A stretch of 64,000 nt of DNA from Pseudomonas wadenswilerensis. Its GTDB lineage: Bacteria > Pseudomonadota > Gammaproteobacteria > Pseudomonadales > Pseudomonadaceae. The DNA is taken from positions 62,001-126,000 of the forward strand of contig NZ_UIDD01000005.1 in assembly GCF_900497695.1 (NCBI RefSeq). The letters are read 5' to 3'. Each line of letters begins with the position of its first letter. Position 1 is the first letter of the stretch. The notes under the pieces were generated by a model. The model was not told where the DNA came from. It ran no database searches and saw nothing but the letters and a program-made list of their open reading frames with translations. The position numbers and the translations under genes are program-made. Of this stretch, positions 27,601 to 35,531 are shown one piece after another.

Positions 27601-28394
27601 CCTTCGCGGTTGGCAATCCACAGTTGCGCGAGTTGCTTGAGCCGCACAACAAGGCCGCGCTCAAGGACTGGCTGTGGGGCAAGCAACTGATCGACCTGGT
27701 GTACGGCTGCACACCCGAGCTGAGCCTGGAGACCTGGTTGAGCCTGCTCAAACCCTTGCAGCCGCGGCTGTACTCGATCAGCTCGAGCCAGAAGTTGCAC
27801 CCTGATCAGGTTCACCTGACGGTTTCCACCGTCCGTTACGGCCAGCGCAAGGGCGTGTGCTCGACCTACCTGGCCGACCGCGGTGAGCCGGGCCGCGTAG
27901 AAATCTTCAGCCAACCGACCGCGCACTTTCGCCTGCCCAGCGATAGTACGGCGCCAGTGATCATGGTCGGCCCCGGTACCGGTATCGCGCCGTTCAGGGC
28001 GTTCCTCCAGGAGCGTCAGGCTGAAGGCGCCACAGGCCGCAACTGGCTGTTGTTTGGTGAACAGCAGGCCGCTACGGATTTCTATTACCGCGACGAGCTG
28101 CTGGCCTGGCAGCGCAACGGCCACCTGACCCGCCTGGACACCGCGTTCTCCCGCGATCAGGCGCAGAAGATCTACGTGCAGCAGCGCCTGCTCGAACAGG
28201 GCGCCGAGCTTTGGCGCTGGCTGGAGGAGGGTGGGCATTTCTACATCTGTGGTGACGCCGAGCGCATGGCCAGGGATGTCGATGCGGCGCTCAAGCAGGT
28301 GGTGCATCAGTACGGCGGCATGAGTGTGGAGCGGGCCGAGGCCTATGTCAGCGAGCTGAGCCGCGCCAAACGCTACCTGCGCGACGTGTACTGA
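24609..28394 (+). CDS. nasA: Assimilatory nitrate reductase fused to a flavodoxin/FAD-NADPH reductase
   Basis: 1261 residues. The molybdopterin oxidoreductase part (about 1-725) has a [4Fe-4S] ligand set Cys 10, 13, 17 and 45 (CPYCGVGC...LCTKG) and binds the bis-MGD cofactor. A flavodoxin-like FMN domain follows (about 735-870, ASQTGNGQALA), then FAD- and NADPH-binding domains like CysJ (RLYSISSS about 1052, VGPGTGIAPFRAF about 1120, YICGDAERMA), ending with RYLRDVY. It reduces nitrate to nitrite in the cytoplasm with electrons probably from NADPH within one polypeptide. CAGGAGG precedes the ATG. Controlled by the leader upstream; nirBD follows under its own leader. Confidence 0.94.
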   Translation: MSSTSVRSVCPYCGVGCGIVMSVEGGRVTKVSGDKLHPSNFGRLCTKGLTAHQPLRESGRMEHAYLRDQRQRDPVQSGIDTAIEQAAQRLRAIIDEHGPDALGFYVSGQMSLEAQYLINKLAKGFVRSRHIESNSRLCMASASSGYKLSLGADGPPGSYQDFDRAEVFLVIGANMADCHPILFLRLLDRLKAGARLIVVDPRHSATADKADLFLQIKPGTDLALLNGLLYLLLENGQCDADFIQRYTEGWEDMPAFLQDYTPERVAAITGLREADIRQAANWIGQAPEWMSCWTMGLNQSIHGTWQSNALCNLHLATGAICRPGSGPFSLTGQPNAMGGREMGYMGPGLPGQRSALVAADRAFVEQLWQIPTGSLRSEAGDGTVALFENLAAGQIKACWIICSNPVASVANRQQVIEGLQAAELVITQDAFLDTETNRYADILLPAALWAEGEGVMVNSERNLTLMNQAVEAPGASLPDWQIIARIACAMGYAEAFSYANAEAVFNELRQAWNPATGYDVRGVSYAALRETPQQWPCEPGRENDRSPLRYRNDGISQALLRDAQGEAPAIAFPTRTGKARFFARPCLPSAELPDADFPLVLNTGRVQHQWHTLTKTGKVAALNKLDPGPFVEIHPDDAERLGIAEKDQVQIRSRRGQAVLPARITTRVLAGNCFAPFHWNDVYGEHLAINALTSDAVDPLSLQPAFKYCAVALSRVAGERINAAQIDHQPVSVQDKHLLLWASQTGNGQALAEQCAERLRKVGLPVQLSCMEDVALEQLDNPASLLLIASTFGDGDAPDSGAAFWRGLHGEHSQRCAGLPYAVLALGDSSYEQFCGFGRKLDQRLAELGAERLLDRVDCEGDFNEPAGQWLQALLGKLGHGQLLLEAPVAAPAATGFSKTRPLATTLVGNRLLNGPGALKETRQLVFDLGDSGFTYQAGDALGVWPRNCPALVDELLSATRFDGSRCVSLKGQADMPLAEALLQHLEIARITPQLLEAFAVGNPQLRELLEPHNKAALKDWLWGKQLIDLVYGCTPELSLETWLSLLKPLQPRLYSISSSQKLHPDQVHLTVSTVRYGQRKGVCSTYLADRGEPGRVEIFSQPTAHFRLPSDSTAPVIMVGPGTGIAPFRAFLQERQAEGATGRNWLLFGEQQAATDFYYRDELLAWQRNGHLTRLDTAFSRDQAQKIYVQQRLLEQGAELWRWLEEGGHFYICGDAERMARDVDAALKQVVHQYGGMSVERAEAYVSELSRAKRYLRDVY

Positions 28395-28484
28395 GTGCCC
28401 CATAAGGGGGAGGGCTGCACCAGCCTGGGTCGATAACGGCCGTGGTGGACAGTCCTCAAGCCCCGGTTTCAAAGGCTTTGGCAG

Positions 28485-28501
28485 TTGGCACGCTACCTGC
28501 T
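28485..28501 (+). promoter_or_regulatory. Sigma54 promoter of nirBD
   Basis: TTGGCACGCTACCTGCT: GG at 28487-28488 and GC at 28499-28500, 10 bases between, and a perfect TTGGCACG element. Predicted start near 28512. Confidence 0.9.
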
Positions 28502-28523
28502 TTTGCTTAAGTACAACGTCCTC

Positions 28524-28582
28524 GCGGGTCAATGGCGATTCGCAACCGGGACTACATAAAACGACCAGGCAAAGGCGCCTGG
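28524..28582 (+). promoter_or_regulatory. Two-hexaloop ANTAR-type RNA motif in the nirB leader
   Basis: P1: GCGGGTC/GATTCGC (two G-U pairs) around hexaloop AATGGC (28524-28543). P2: perfect stem CCAGGC/GCCTGG around AAAGGC (28565-28582). Loop A1 and G4 are kept in both. P2 covers the 5' arm of the terminator, so forming it prevents termination. The P2 loop is identical to that in the nasA leader. Confidence 0.88.
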
Positions 28583-28608
28583 AGCTTCGGCTCCAGGCGC
28601 CTTTTTTT
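28572..28608 (+). terminator. Conditional terminator in the nirB leader
   Basis: Perfect 14-bp stem AAGGCGCCTGGAGC with a TTCG tetraloop and its complement, followed by T7 in total. Very stable, and placed 63 bases before nirB, so expression requires antitermination. Confidence 0.95.
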
Positions 28609-28670
28609 GTTTTTCGGGGTTGGCCCCCAGCAGCAAAGCCACCGTGAATGGCCTTGAGTGAGGATCGGGT

Positions 28671-31229
28671 ATGAATGGGTTTACCAGCATCGAAGCGCGG
28701 CAACAGCTGATCATCGTCGGCAACGGCATGGTCGGTCATCACTGCGTCGAGCAACTGATCGAACGCGGTGCCCTGGGTCGCTTCGAGGTGCGGGTGTTCG
28801 GCGAAGAACGCCAGCGCGCCTACGACCGCGTGCACCTGTCGGAATACTTCAGCGGCAGCGATGCCGAGACCCTGGCGCTGGGCGAGGCGGGTTTGTACGC
28901 CGGGCACGGCATCCACCTGCACCTGGGCGAGCAGGTGCTGGAGATCGACCGCGAACGCTGCGAAGTGGTCACCCACCTCGGGCGTTATCCTTACGATCAA
29001 CTGGTCCTGGCCACTGGCTCCTATCCGTTCGTGCCGCCGATCGAAGGCTCGCACGGGGCGGCGCGCCTGGTCTATCGCACTCTCGATGACCTCGATGCCA
29101 TCCGTGCCGCCGCCAACAGTGCCCGCCGGGGCGTGGTGGTCGGCGGTGGCCTGCTCGGCCTGGAGGCAGCCAATGCCTTGAAATCCCTGGGCCTGGAAGC
29201 CCACGTGGTGGAGTTCGCCCCGCGCTTGATGCCGGTGCAACTGGATGCCGAAGGCGGCGCGGCCTTGCGTGCGCAGATCGAAGCCCTGGGGGTTGGCGTG
29301 CACCTGTCGCGGGCGACCCAGGCCATCGTTGCCGGTGAAGACTATCGCTACCGGATGAACTTCGACGGCGGCGAATTTCTCGAAACCGACCTGATCGTGT
29401 TCTCCGCCGGTATCCGCCCGCAGGATGCCCTGGGCCGCAGCAGCGGTCTGGACATCGCGCCACGCGGCGGGGTGATGATCGACAGTGCTTGTCGCAGCAG
29501 CGACCCACGGATCTTCGCCATCGGCGAATGCGCCTCGTGGAACGGCAGCGTGTTCGGCCTGGTAGCGCCGGGCTACAGCATGGCACGCAATGTCGCGGCG
29601 GCGCTGTCCGGTGAGGACGCTGGCAGCTTCACCGGGGCCGACATGTCGACCAAGCTCAAGCTGCTCGGCGTCGATGTCGGCTCCATTGGCGACGCCCATG
29701 GCGCCACCCCGGGTGCGCGCAGCTATCGCTTTATCGATGAAGCTGCCTCGGCCTACCGCCGCCTGGTGGTCGATGCCAGCGGCAAACAGGTGATCGGTGC
29801 GGTGCTGGTTGGCGACAACAGCTACTACGATACCCTGCTGCAATACGTGCAGAACGGTATTGCCCTGCCAGCCGATCCGGCCGGCCTGATCCTGCCGCAG
29901 TCGGCCGGCGCGCCGGCACTGGGCGCGGATGCCTTGCCCGCCAGCGCGACCATCTGTTCCTGCCACAACGTCAGCAAGGGCGCGATCTGCGCCGCCATCG
30001 ACAGCGGTTGCGGCGAGCTTGGCCAGCTCAAGCAGCAGACCAAGGCCTGCACCGGTTGCGGCGGTTGTGCGGCATTGCTCAAGCAGGTGTTCGAGCATGA
30101 GCTGATCGCCCGCGGCGTCAGCGTCGACAAGAGCCTGTGCGAACACTTCGCCTACACCCGCCAGGAGCTGTACGCGCTGGTGCGGGTCGAGGGCATCCTC
30201 AGCTTTGACGAGATGCTCGCCAAGCATGGGCGCGGCCATGTCGGCTGCGATATCTGCAAACCCACGGTCGGCTCGATCCTCGCCTCGTGCTGGAACCAGC
30301 CGATCATGGACCCGTCGCTGGTGCCGCTGCAGGACACCAACGACACGTTCATGGCCAACATGCAGAAGAACGGCACCTACTCGGTGGTGCCGCGGATTCC
30401 CGGCGGCGAGATCACCCCCGAGAAGCTGATCGTCATCGGCGAAGTGGCGAAAAAATACGACCTCTACACCAAGATCACCGGCGGCCAGCGCATCGACCTG
30501 TTCGGCGCCCAGCTGCATGAATTGCCAGAAATCTGGGCCGAACTGATTGCCGCAGGCTTCGAGACCGGCCACGCCTACGGCAAGTCGACGCGCACGGTGA
30601 AATCCTGCGTGGGCAGCACCTGGTGCCGCTACGGCGTACAGGACAGCGTACAGATGGCCCTGACCCTGGAAGACCGCTACAAGGGCCTGCGTTCGCCGCA
30701 CAAGCTCAAGTTCGCGGTGTCCGGCTGCACCCGCGAATGCGCCGAGGCACAGAGCAAGGACATCGGCGTGATCGCTACCGAGAAAGGCTGGAACCTGTAC
30801 ATCTGCGGCAACGGCGGCATGCGCCCGCGGCATGCCGAACTGTTCGCCACCGACCTGGACGACGCCAGCCTGATCCGCATCATCGACCGCGTGCTGATGT
30901 TCTACATCCGCACCGCCGACAAGCTGCAGCGCACCTCGGTGTGGCGCGAAATCCTGGAGGGCGGGCTGGACTACCTCAAACAGGTGATCCTCGACGACAG
31001 CCTCGGCCTGGGTACCGAGCTGGAAGCGCAGATGCAACAGGTGGTCGACCGCTACGAGTGCGAGTGGGCCAATGCCCTGAAGGATCCGGACAAGCTCAAG
31101 CGCTTCCGTACCTTCGTCAACGACCAGCGCCCGGACCCGGGTGTGCACTTTGTCCGCGAACGCGGCCAGCGCCGGCCCATCGGCGCTGGCGAACTTCACT
31201 TGATCCCGACCACCGAGGAGGTGCTTTGA
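28671..31229 (+). CDS. nirB: NAD(P)H-dependent nitrite reductase, large subunit
   Basis: 852 residues. An N-terminal FAD/NAD(P)H oxidoreductase (IIVGNGMVGHHCVEQLI at 13-29; second nucleotide site GVVVGGGLLGLEAANAL) is followed by a BFD-like [2Fe-2S] domain with Cys 429, 431, 460 and 463, and by sirohaem/[4Fe-4S] sulfite-nitrite reductase domains with Cys 646, 652, 686 and 690 (CVGSTWC, CTREC). It catalyses six-electron reduction of nitrite to ammonium in the cytoplasm. GTGAGGATC precedes the ATG. The stop shares one base with the nirD start (TGATG), giving coupled translation. Confidence 0.97.
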   Translation: MNGFTSIEARQQLIIVGNGMVGHHCVEQLIERGALGRFEVRVFGEERQRAYDRVHLSEYFSGSDAETLALGEAGLYAGHGIHLHLGEQVLEIDRERCEVVTHLGRYPYDQLVLATGSYPFVPPIEGSHGAARLVYRTLDDLDAIRAAANSARRGVVVGGGLLGLEAANALKSLGLEAHVVEFAPRLMPVQLDAEGGAALRAQIEALGVGVHLSRATQAIVAGEDYRYRMNFDGGEFLETDLIVFSAGIRPQDALGRSSGLDIAPRGGVMIDSACRSSDPRIFAIGECASWNGSVFGLVAPGYSMARNVAAALSGEDAGSFTGADMSTKLKLLGVDVGSIGDAHGATPGARSYRFIDEAASAYRRLVVDASGKQVIGAVLVGDNSYYDTLLQYVQNGIALPADPAGLILPQSAGAPALGADALPASATICSCHNVSKGAICAAIDSGCGELGQLKQQTKACTGCGGCAALLKQVFEHELIARGVSVDKSLCEHFAYTRQELYALVRVEGILSFDEMLAKHGRGHVGCDICKPTVGSILASCWNQPIMDPSLVPLQDTNDTFMANMQKNGTYSVVPRIPGGEITPEKLIVIGEVAKKYDLYTKITGGQRIDLFGAQLHELPEIWAELIAAGFETGHAYGKSTRTVKSCVGSTWCRYGVQDSVQMALTLEDRYKGLRSPHKLKFAVSGCTRECAEAQSKDIGVIATEKGWNLYICGNGGMRPRHAELFATDLDDASLIRIIDRVLMFYIRTADKLQRTSVWREILEGGLDYLKQVILDDSLGLGTELEAQMQQVVDRYECEWANALKDPDKLKRFRTFVNDQRPDPGVHFVRERGQRRPIGAGELHLIPTTEEVL

Positions 31230-31594
31230 TGAGCCAGTCCAACGCTGCGATAACTGTTCAGGCGCAACACTGGCAGACGGTCTGCACCCGTGCCGACCTG
31301 GTCGCCCAGTCGGGGGTGGTGGTGTGGTTCGACGGCCGCCAGGTGGCACTGTTCTACCTGCCAGGGCAGGCCACGCCGGTGTTTGCCGTGGACAACCACG
31401 ACCCCAGGTCCGGGGCCAATGTGATCGGCCGCGGGCTGGTGGGGGAGCTCAAGGGCGAACTGGTGGTGGCGGCACCGTTGTACAAGCAGCATTTCTGCTT
31501 GCGTGACGGGCGTTGCCTGGAGGATCCGCAGCAGGCGTTGCAGGTGTGGCCGGTGCGGATCAGTGGCGAGCAGGTAGAGCTGGGGCGCTATTGA
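31229..31594 (+). CDS. nirD: Nitrite reductase small subunit
   Basis: 121 residues with a Rieske-like fold (VFAVDNHDPRSGANVIGRG, VAAPLYKQHFCLRDGRCLED). The cluster-binding Cys-X-His and Cys-X2-His pairs are absent, as is normal in NirD. It pairs with NirB and is read from the overlapping TGATG junction. It ends the nitrite operon; a REP pair follows after 16 bases. Confidence 0.95.
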   Translation: MSQSNAAITVQAQHWQTVCTRADLVAQSGVVVWFDGRQVALFYLPGQATPVFAVDNHDPRSGANVIGRGLVGELKGELVVAAPLYKQHFCLRDGRCLEDPQQALQVWPVRISGEQVELGRY

Positions 31595-31610
31595 TGGCCT
31601 CATCGCTGGC

Positions 31611-31690
31611 AAGCCAGCTCCCACAGTGTCTGGGGTATGCAGTACCTGTGGGAGCCGGTCTTGCCGGCGATCGACCGCAAAGCGGTCGCA
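31611..31690. repeat. REP pair (BIME)
   Basis: CATCGCTGGCAAGCCAGCTC (left) and TGTGGGAGCCGGTCTTGCCG (right), then the tail GACCGC-AAA-GCGGTC. The spacer contains GTATGCAGTACC, also found in the REP pair at 44972. Confidence 0.9.
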
Positions 31691-31720
31691 GTCTTGCCGG
31701 AGCCCCGATAAACTCCGGGG

Positions 31721-32653
31721 ATGAACCTCGATACCCGGATCAAATTCCGCCACCTGTTGTGCTTTCTCGAGATTGCCCGCCAGGGCAGTTTTGCCAAGGC
31801 CGCCGACGCCATGGCGATCAGTCAGCCGGCCATCTCCAAGACCCTCAAGGAACTTGAAGACCTGCTGCAGACGCGGCTGTTCGAGCGCAGCAAGCAGGGC
31901 GTCGAGCTGACCCCGGCCGGGGTGCGTTTCATGCGCTACGCCGGCCCCAGCGTGCAGGCCCTGCGCGAAGGTGTCAGCACCTTGCGCGGCGAAGAGCATG
32001 CGCCGCCCCAGGTGCGTGTCGGCGTGCTGTCGACCGTCGAAAGCCTGCTGATGCCCGAAGTACTTTGCCGCCTGCACCAGCGCCATGACGCCCTGGTGGT
32101 CAGCGTTGCCACCGGCCCCAGCGCGCACCTGCTCGGGCAATTGCATGTGGGTGAACTGGACCTGGTGATCGGACGCATGACCGACAGCCCGCAAATCCAG
32201 GGGCTGATGTTCGAGCACCTGTACAGTGAGTCGATGTCGCTGGTGGTGCGCCCCGGTCATCCCTTGCTGGGCCGCCAGCCGATCGAGCGCAGCCAGGTCG
32301 GGCGCTACCCGCTGGTGTTGCCGCTGGCCGGCACGACCATCCGCAAGCACGCCGACAGCCTGTTCGTGCAGTGCGCCATCGAGCAACCCACGCAGCGCCT
32401 GGAAACCCTGTCGCCGGCCCTCAGCCGCCGTTATGTGCAAGGCAGCGATGCGGTCTGGGTTGCGCCTCGGGATGCGGTGCGCGTCGACCTCGGCCGCGGT
32501 GAGCTGTGCGAGCTGGACCTGGGCGTCAGCGAGCCGGGCGGCTCGGTCGGCATCTGCAGCAACGCCGCCTTGCCCCTGGCAGTGCCGGCGCAATGGCTGT
32601 GCGAGGTTTTGCGCGAGGTGGCGGCGCAGTACCGCGACGGCCACTACCCTTGA
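31721..32653 (+). CDS. pcaQ: LysR-family regulator, PcaQ-like
   Basis: 310 residues. N-terminal winged helix (RHLLCFLEIARQGSFAKAADAMAISQPAISKTLKELEDLL) and a LysR substrate domain. The opening MNLDTRIKFRHLLCFLEIARQGS matches what I recall of PcaQ, the activator of protocatechuate genes with beta-carboxymuconate as signal. No pca gene lies nearby, so the target is unclear. The start ATG at 31721 follows CTCCGGGG, a weak site. The 3' end overlaps the leftward tolC-like gene by 10 bases. Confidence 0.8.
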   Translation: MNLDTRIKFRHLLCFLEIARQGSFAKAADAMAISQPAISKTLKELEDLLQTRLFERSKQGVELTPAGVRFMRYAGPSVQALREGVSTLRGEEHAPPQVRVGVLSTVESLLMPEVLCRLHQRHDALVVSVATGPSAHLLGQLHVGELDLVIGRMTDSPQIQGLMFEHLYSESMSLVVRPGHPLLGRQPIERSQVGRYPLVLPLAGTTIRKHADSLFVQCAIEQPTQRLETLSPALSRRYVQGSDAVWVAPRDAVRVDLGRGELCELDLGVSEPGGSVGICSNAALPLAVPAQWLCEVLREVAAQYRDGHYP

Positions 32654-33993
32654 GTGCCCGCTGACAACAGCGCGTTGATTTCTTGCAGGCCGGCATCGCC
32701 GAGGCTGCCGCTGGCGGCCAGCAGCCTGAGCTGGGCCAGCACGATTGAATAACGCTGTTCGGCCAGTTGCTGCTCGGTTTGGGTCACCTGCTGTTCGGCA
32801 TCCAGCACATCGGCACTGATCCGCGCACCGGCTTCGAAGGCACGGGTGGTCGAGGTCAGGTTGGTCTGGCTCGAGCGCAGCGCCTGCTGCAGCGCCGCAT
32901 ACTGGCTGATGCCGCTGGTCAGGGTCAGGTAGGCCTGGCGCGCCATCAGGCCAGCCTCGCGGCGGGCGTCTTCGACTTCATCCAGGGCCACACCGTGCAG
33001 GGCGCGGGCCTCGCGGCTGCGGCTGGTAGTGCCGCCACCAGCGTACAACGGCAGGCTGACCTGCACACCGACCACGGTCTGGGTGTACTTTTCTTCCGGC
33101 AGGGTGACGTCGTACAGGCTGCCGCCCACCGAGGCGAAGCGCCCGTGAGCGGCCACCAGGTCGACCGTGGGCAAATGCCCGGCCTGTTGCTTGTCGATCT
33201 CCTTTTCTGCCACCAGGCGCTTGATCTGCGCCGCCTGGACCTTGAGGTTGTGCTGTTGCGCCTGCTCGGCCCAGGTGCCGATCAACGCCGGTTGCGGCCC
33301 CTGAAAACGCACCTGCGGGTCGAGTCGGGCGAGGGACGCGGGCACGCTGCCGGTCAACTGCGCCAGGGTTTCCTGGTGCAATTGCACGGCGTTGTGCGCG
33401 GCCATCTGCCGGGCATAGGCCAGGTCGTAGCGGGCCTGGATGCGCTGCACCTCGCTTTCGGTACCGGAGCCGGCCTGGTAGAAGCGTTCAGCCTTGCCGC
33501 GTTGCTCCTGCAGGGTGCGCACCTGCTGGCGGCTGGTGCCGAGCAGGTCTTCGGCCAGCAGCAGGTCAAAGTAGGCGTCGGCGACCCGCAGCATCAGGTC
33601 CTGGCGGGCGGCCTGCAGGTTGATTTCCCCGGCCAGCACCAGGGCCTTGCTCTGGTCATGGCCGATCACGTTCTGCCAGCGCAGCAGCGGCTGGATCAGC
33701 ACCAGTGCGTAGGCATTGGAGTTGTCGCGATTGCGTGTCGCTGCACCGCTGTCGTCGCGGTCGACCCAAGCGGCGCCCCCTTCAAGTGACAGGTTGGGCA
33801 ACAGCAGGGCGCGGCCTTGGGGTTCTTTTTCGTTGCTGGCACGTTGCTGTTCGATGGCCGCGGCGTATTTCATGTCATGGGCCAGGGCTTTTTGATAGAG
33901 CTGGTAGAGGTCTTCAGCCCGGGCCTGCTGGCTGCTGCCGAGCAGTGCCAGGGCCATCAGGCCTGCGTGGATTCGCGAGAGTTGTTCGAGCAC
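32644..33993 (-). CDS. TolC-family outer membrane efflux protein
   Basis: 449 residues. Signal sequence (GLMALALLGSSQQARAED) then two repeats of the helical outer membrane factor fold, with DLLLAEDLLGTSRQQVRTLQEQ and the mirrored second half; heptad-rich helices fit the periplasmic tunnel. It is last in an araC-emrA-emrB-tolC operon and overlaps emrB by 37 bases if the ATG at 33993 is used. It would provide the outer membrane exit channel of the pump. Confidence 0.92.
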   Translation of the reverse strand: MLEQLSRIHAGLMALALLGSSQQARAEDLYQLYQKALAHDMKYAAAIEQQRASNEKEPQGRALLLPNLSLEGGAAWVDRDDSGAATRNRDNSNAYALVLIQPLLRWQNVIGHDQSKALVLAGEINLQAARQDLMLRVADAYFDLLLAEDLLGTSRQQVRTLQEQRGKAERFYQAGSGTESEVQRIQARYDLAYARQMAAHNAVQLHQETLAQLTGSVPASLARLDPQVRFQGPQPALIGTWAEQAQQHNLKVQAAQIKRLVAEKEIDKQQAGHLPTVDLVAAHGRFASVGGSLYDVTLPEEKYTQTVVGVQVSLPLYAGGGTTSRSREARALHGVALDEVEDARREAGLMARQAYLTLTSGISQYAALQQALRSSQTNLTSTTRAFEAGARISADVLDAEQQVTQTEQQLAEQRYSIVLAQLRLLAASGSLGDAGLQEINALLSAGTQG

Positions 33994-35531
33994 GGCAAGG
34001 CTTCCTGTTCGGGTTGAGCGATTCGTTTGGGGTTGCGCATCAGCAGGACCATCGGCACACCGATCAGCATGACTGCGCCGAGCAGGCCGAAAAGCATGCT
34101 GAAGCCGAGCATCTGTGCCTGTTCACGGGTATTGACCAGGACCAGCAGGGCTTGCGCCTGAGCGGGATCGCTGGTGCCCAGCGAAAGCACGCGCGGGTCG
34201 TAGCGGGCAACATCCCAGCCGCTGGCGATGATGCTCGACTCGGTGACGTGCTCGGATAATTGCCGGTAGCGCGCCCAGGAAAAGCGCGTCAGCAAAGTTG
34301 CGGCAATGGCGATGCCGACGCTGCCACCGAGCTGGCGCATGAGGTTGAGCACCCCCGAGCCGACCGAGATCAGTTGTGCAGGCAGTTGGCGCATCGCCAG
34401 GTTGGTGAGCGGAACGAAAATCATGCCCAGACCAAGCCCGCGGATGATCAGCGGCCAGTACAGGGTGTCGGGGCTGCTTTGCAGGGTGAACTGGGTGTGC
34501 AGGTACATCGCATAGCCGTAGATGAGGATGCCGATGCTGACGAACAGCCGTTCATCGACCTTGTTTTCCTGGGACAGCTTGCCGATCACCAGGGTGCTAA
34601 CGGCGCTGGCCAGGGCGCCGGGAAAGATCACCATGCCGCTCTGGTAGGCGCTCTGCTCAAGCAGCGTCTGCAGCAGCAACGGCACCATGAACAGTGTGCT
34701 GTACAGGCCGAAGCCGACACAAAAGGCACAGATCGAGCCCATGAGGAACTCGCGGTTGCGAAACAGCGCCATGTTGACGATCGGCGTGGCCACGCGCTGC
34801 TCCCACCAGAAAAACGCCAGCAGGCCGAAGCTGCCCAGCAACAGGCAGGCGATAGTCAGGTCCGACTCCAGCCAGTCCCAGTGTTCGCCACGCTCAAGCA
34901 TGATCTGCAGGCTGCCGACGCCCAGGGCGAGCAGGGCGAAGCCGATGTAGTCGATGCTTTGCGGGCGTTTCTCGTTGATCGAGTCATGCACGCAGAGCCA
35001 CGACAGAAGGATCGCCACAGCGCCGATCGGCAGGTTGATCAGAAAGATCCAGTGCCAGGAGAATTCATCAATCAGGTAACCGCCCACCGAGGGCCCCAGG
35101 GTCGGTCCCATCATTACCCCGACCCCGTACAGGGCCAGGCCAGTGCTGACCTTTTCCTTGGGGAACACGTCGTAGATGATCGCCTGGGAGATACCCAGCA
35201 AGCCACCGCCGGCCAGGCCCTGGATAATCCGAAAGGCCACCAGTTGCCAGAGTTCGGTGGACATCGCGCAGCCCAGCGAGGCCAGTACGAACAGGATCGA
35301 GGAAACCAGGTAGTAGTTGCGCCGGCCGAACCAGGCCGACAGCCAGCCACTGGCCGGGAGGATTACCACGTTGGCGATGATGTAACTGGTCGAGACCCAG
35401 GAAATTTCATCCACCGAGGCGCCGAAGCTGCCCATCAGGCTGGGAATGGCAACGTTGACGATAGTGACGTCGAGCAGCTCCATCATCGAGATCAGGGTCA
35501 CGCTGAAGGCGACCAGCCAGGGCGATTTCAT
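33957..35531 (-). CDS. emrB: DHA2-type MFS multidrug transporter (EmrB)
   Basis: 524 residues with about fourteen membrane helices, typical of EmrB/QacA drug:proton antiporters. Motifs seen are LDVTIVNVAIPSLMG (motif D1 area, about 20-34), SGWLSAWFGRRNYYL (motif A) and GVGVMMGPTLGPSVGGYLI (motif C of exporters, about 136-154). It overlaps emrA by 4 bases, so they are translationally coupled. Together with EmrA and the TolC protein it forms a tripartite pump. Substrates are unknown. Confidence 0.93.
   Translation of the reverse strand: MKSPWLVAFSVTLISMMELLDVTIVNVAIPSLMGSFGASVDEISWVSTSYIIANVVILPASGWLSAWFGRRNYYLVSSILFVLASLGCAMSTELWQLVAFRIIQGLAGGGLLGISQAIIYDVFPKEKVSTGLALYGVGVMMGPTLGPSVGGYLIDEFSWHWIFLINLPIGAVAILLSWLCVHDSINEKRPQSIDYIGFALLALGVGSLQIMLERGEHWDWLESDLTIACLLLGSFGLLAFFWWEQRVATPIVNMALFRNREFLMGSICAFCVGFGLYSTLFMVPLLLQTLLEQSAYQSGMVIFPGALASAVSTLVIGKLSQENKVDERLFVSIGILIYGYAMYLHTQFTLQSSPDTLYWPLIIRGLGLGMIFVPLTNLAMRQLPAQLISVGSGVLNLMRQLGGSVGIAIAATLLTRFSWARYRQLSEHVTESSIIASGWDVARYDPRVLSLGTSDPAQAQALLVLVNTREQAQMLGFSMLFGLLGAVMLIGVPMVLLMRNPKRIAQPEQEALPCSNNSRESTQA

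Noticed and set aside
26565..31349. A leftward open frame of 1594 codons opposite nasA and nirB
   Set aside because: Its length results from strong third-position GC bias on the other strand. It has no domain, no ribosome site, and covers both real genes and the leader between them.
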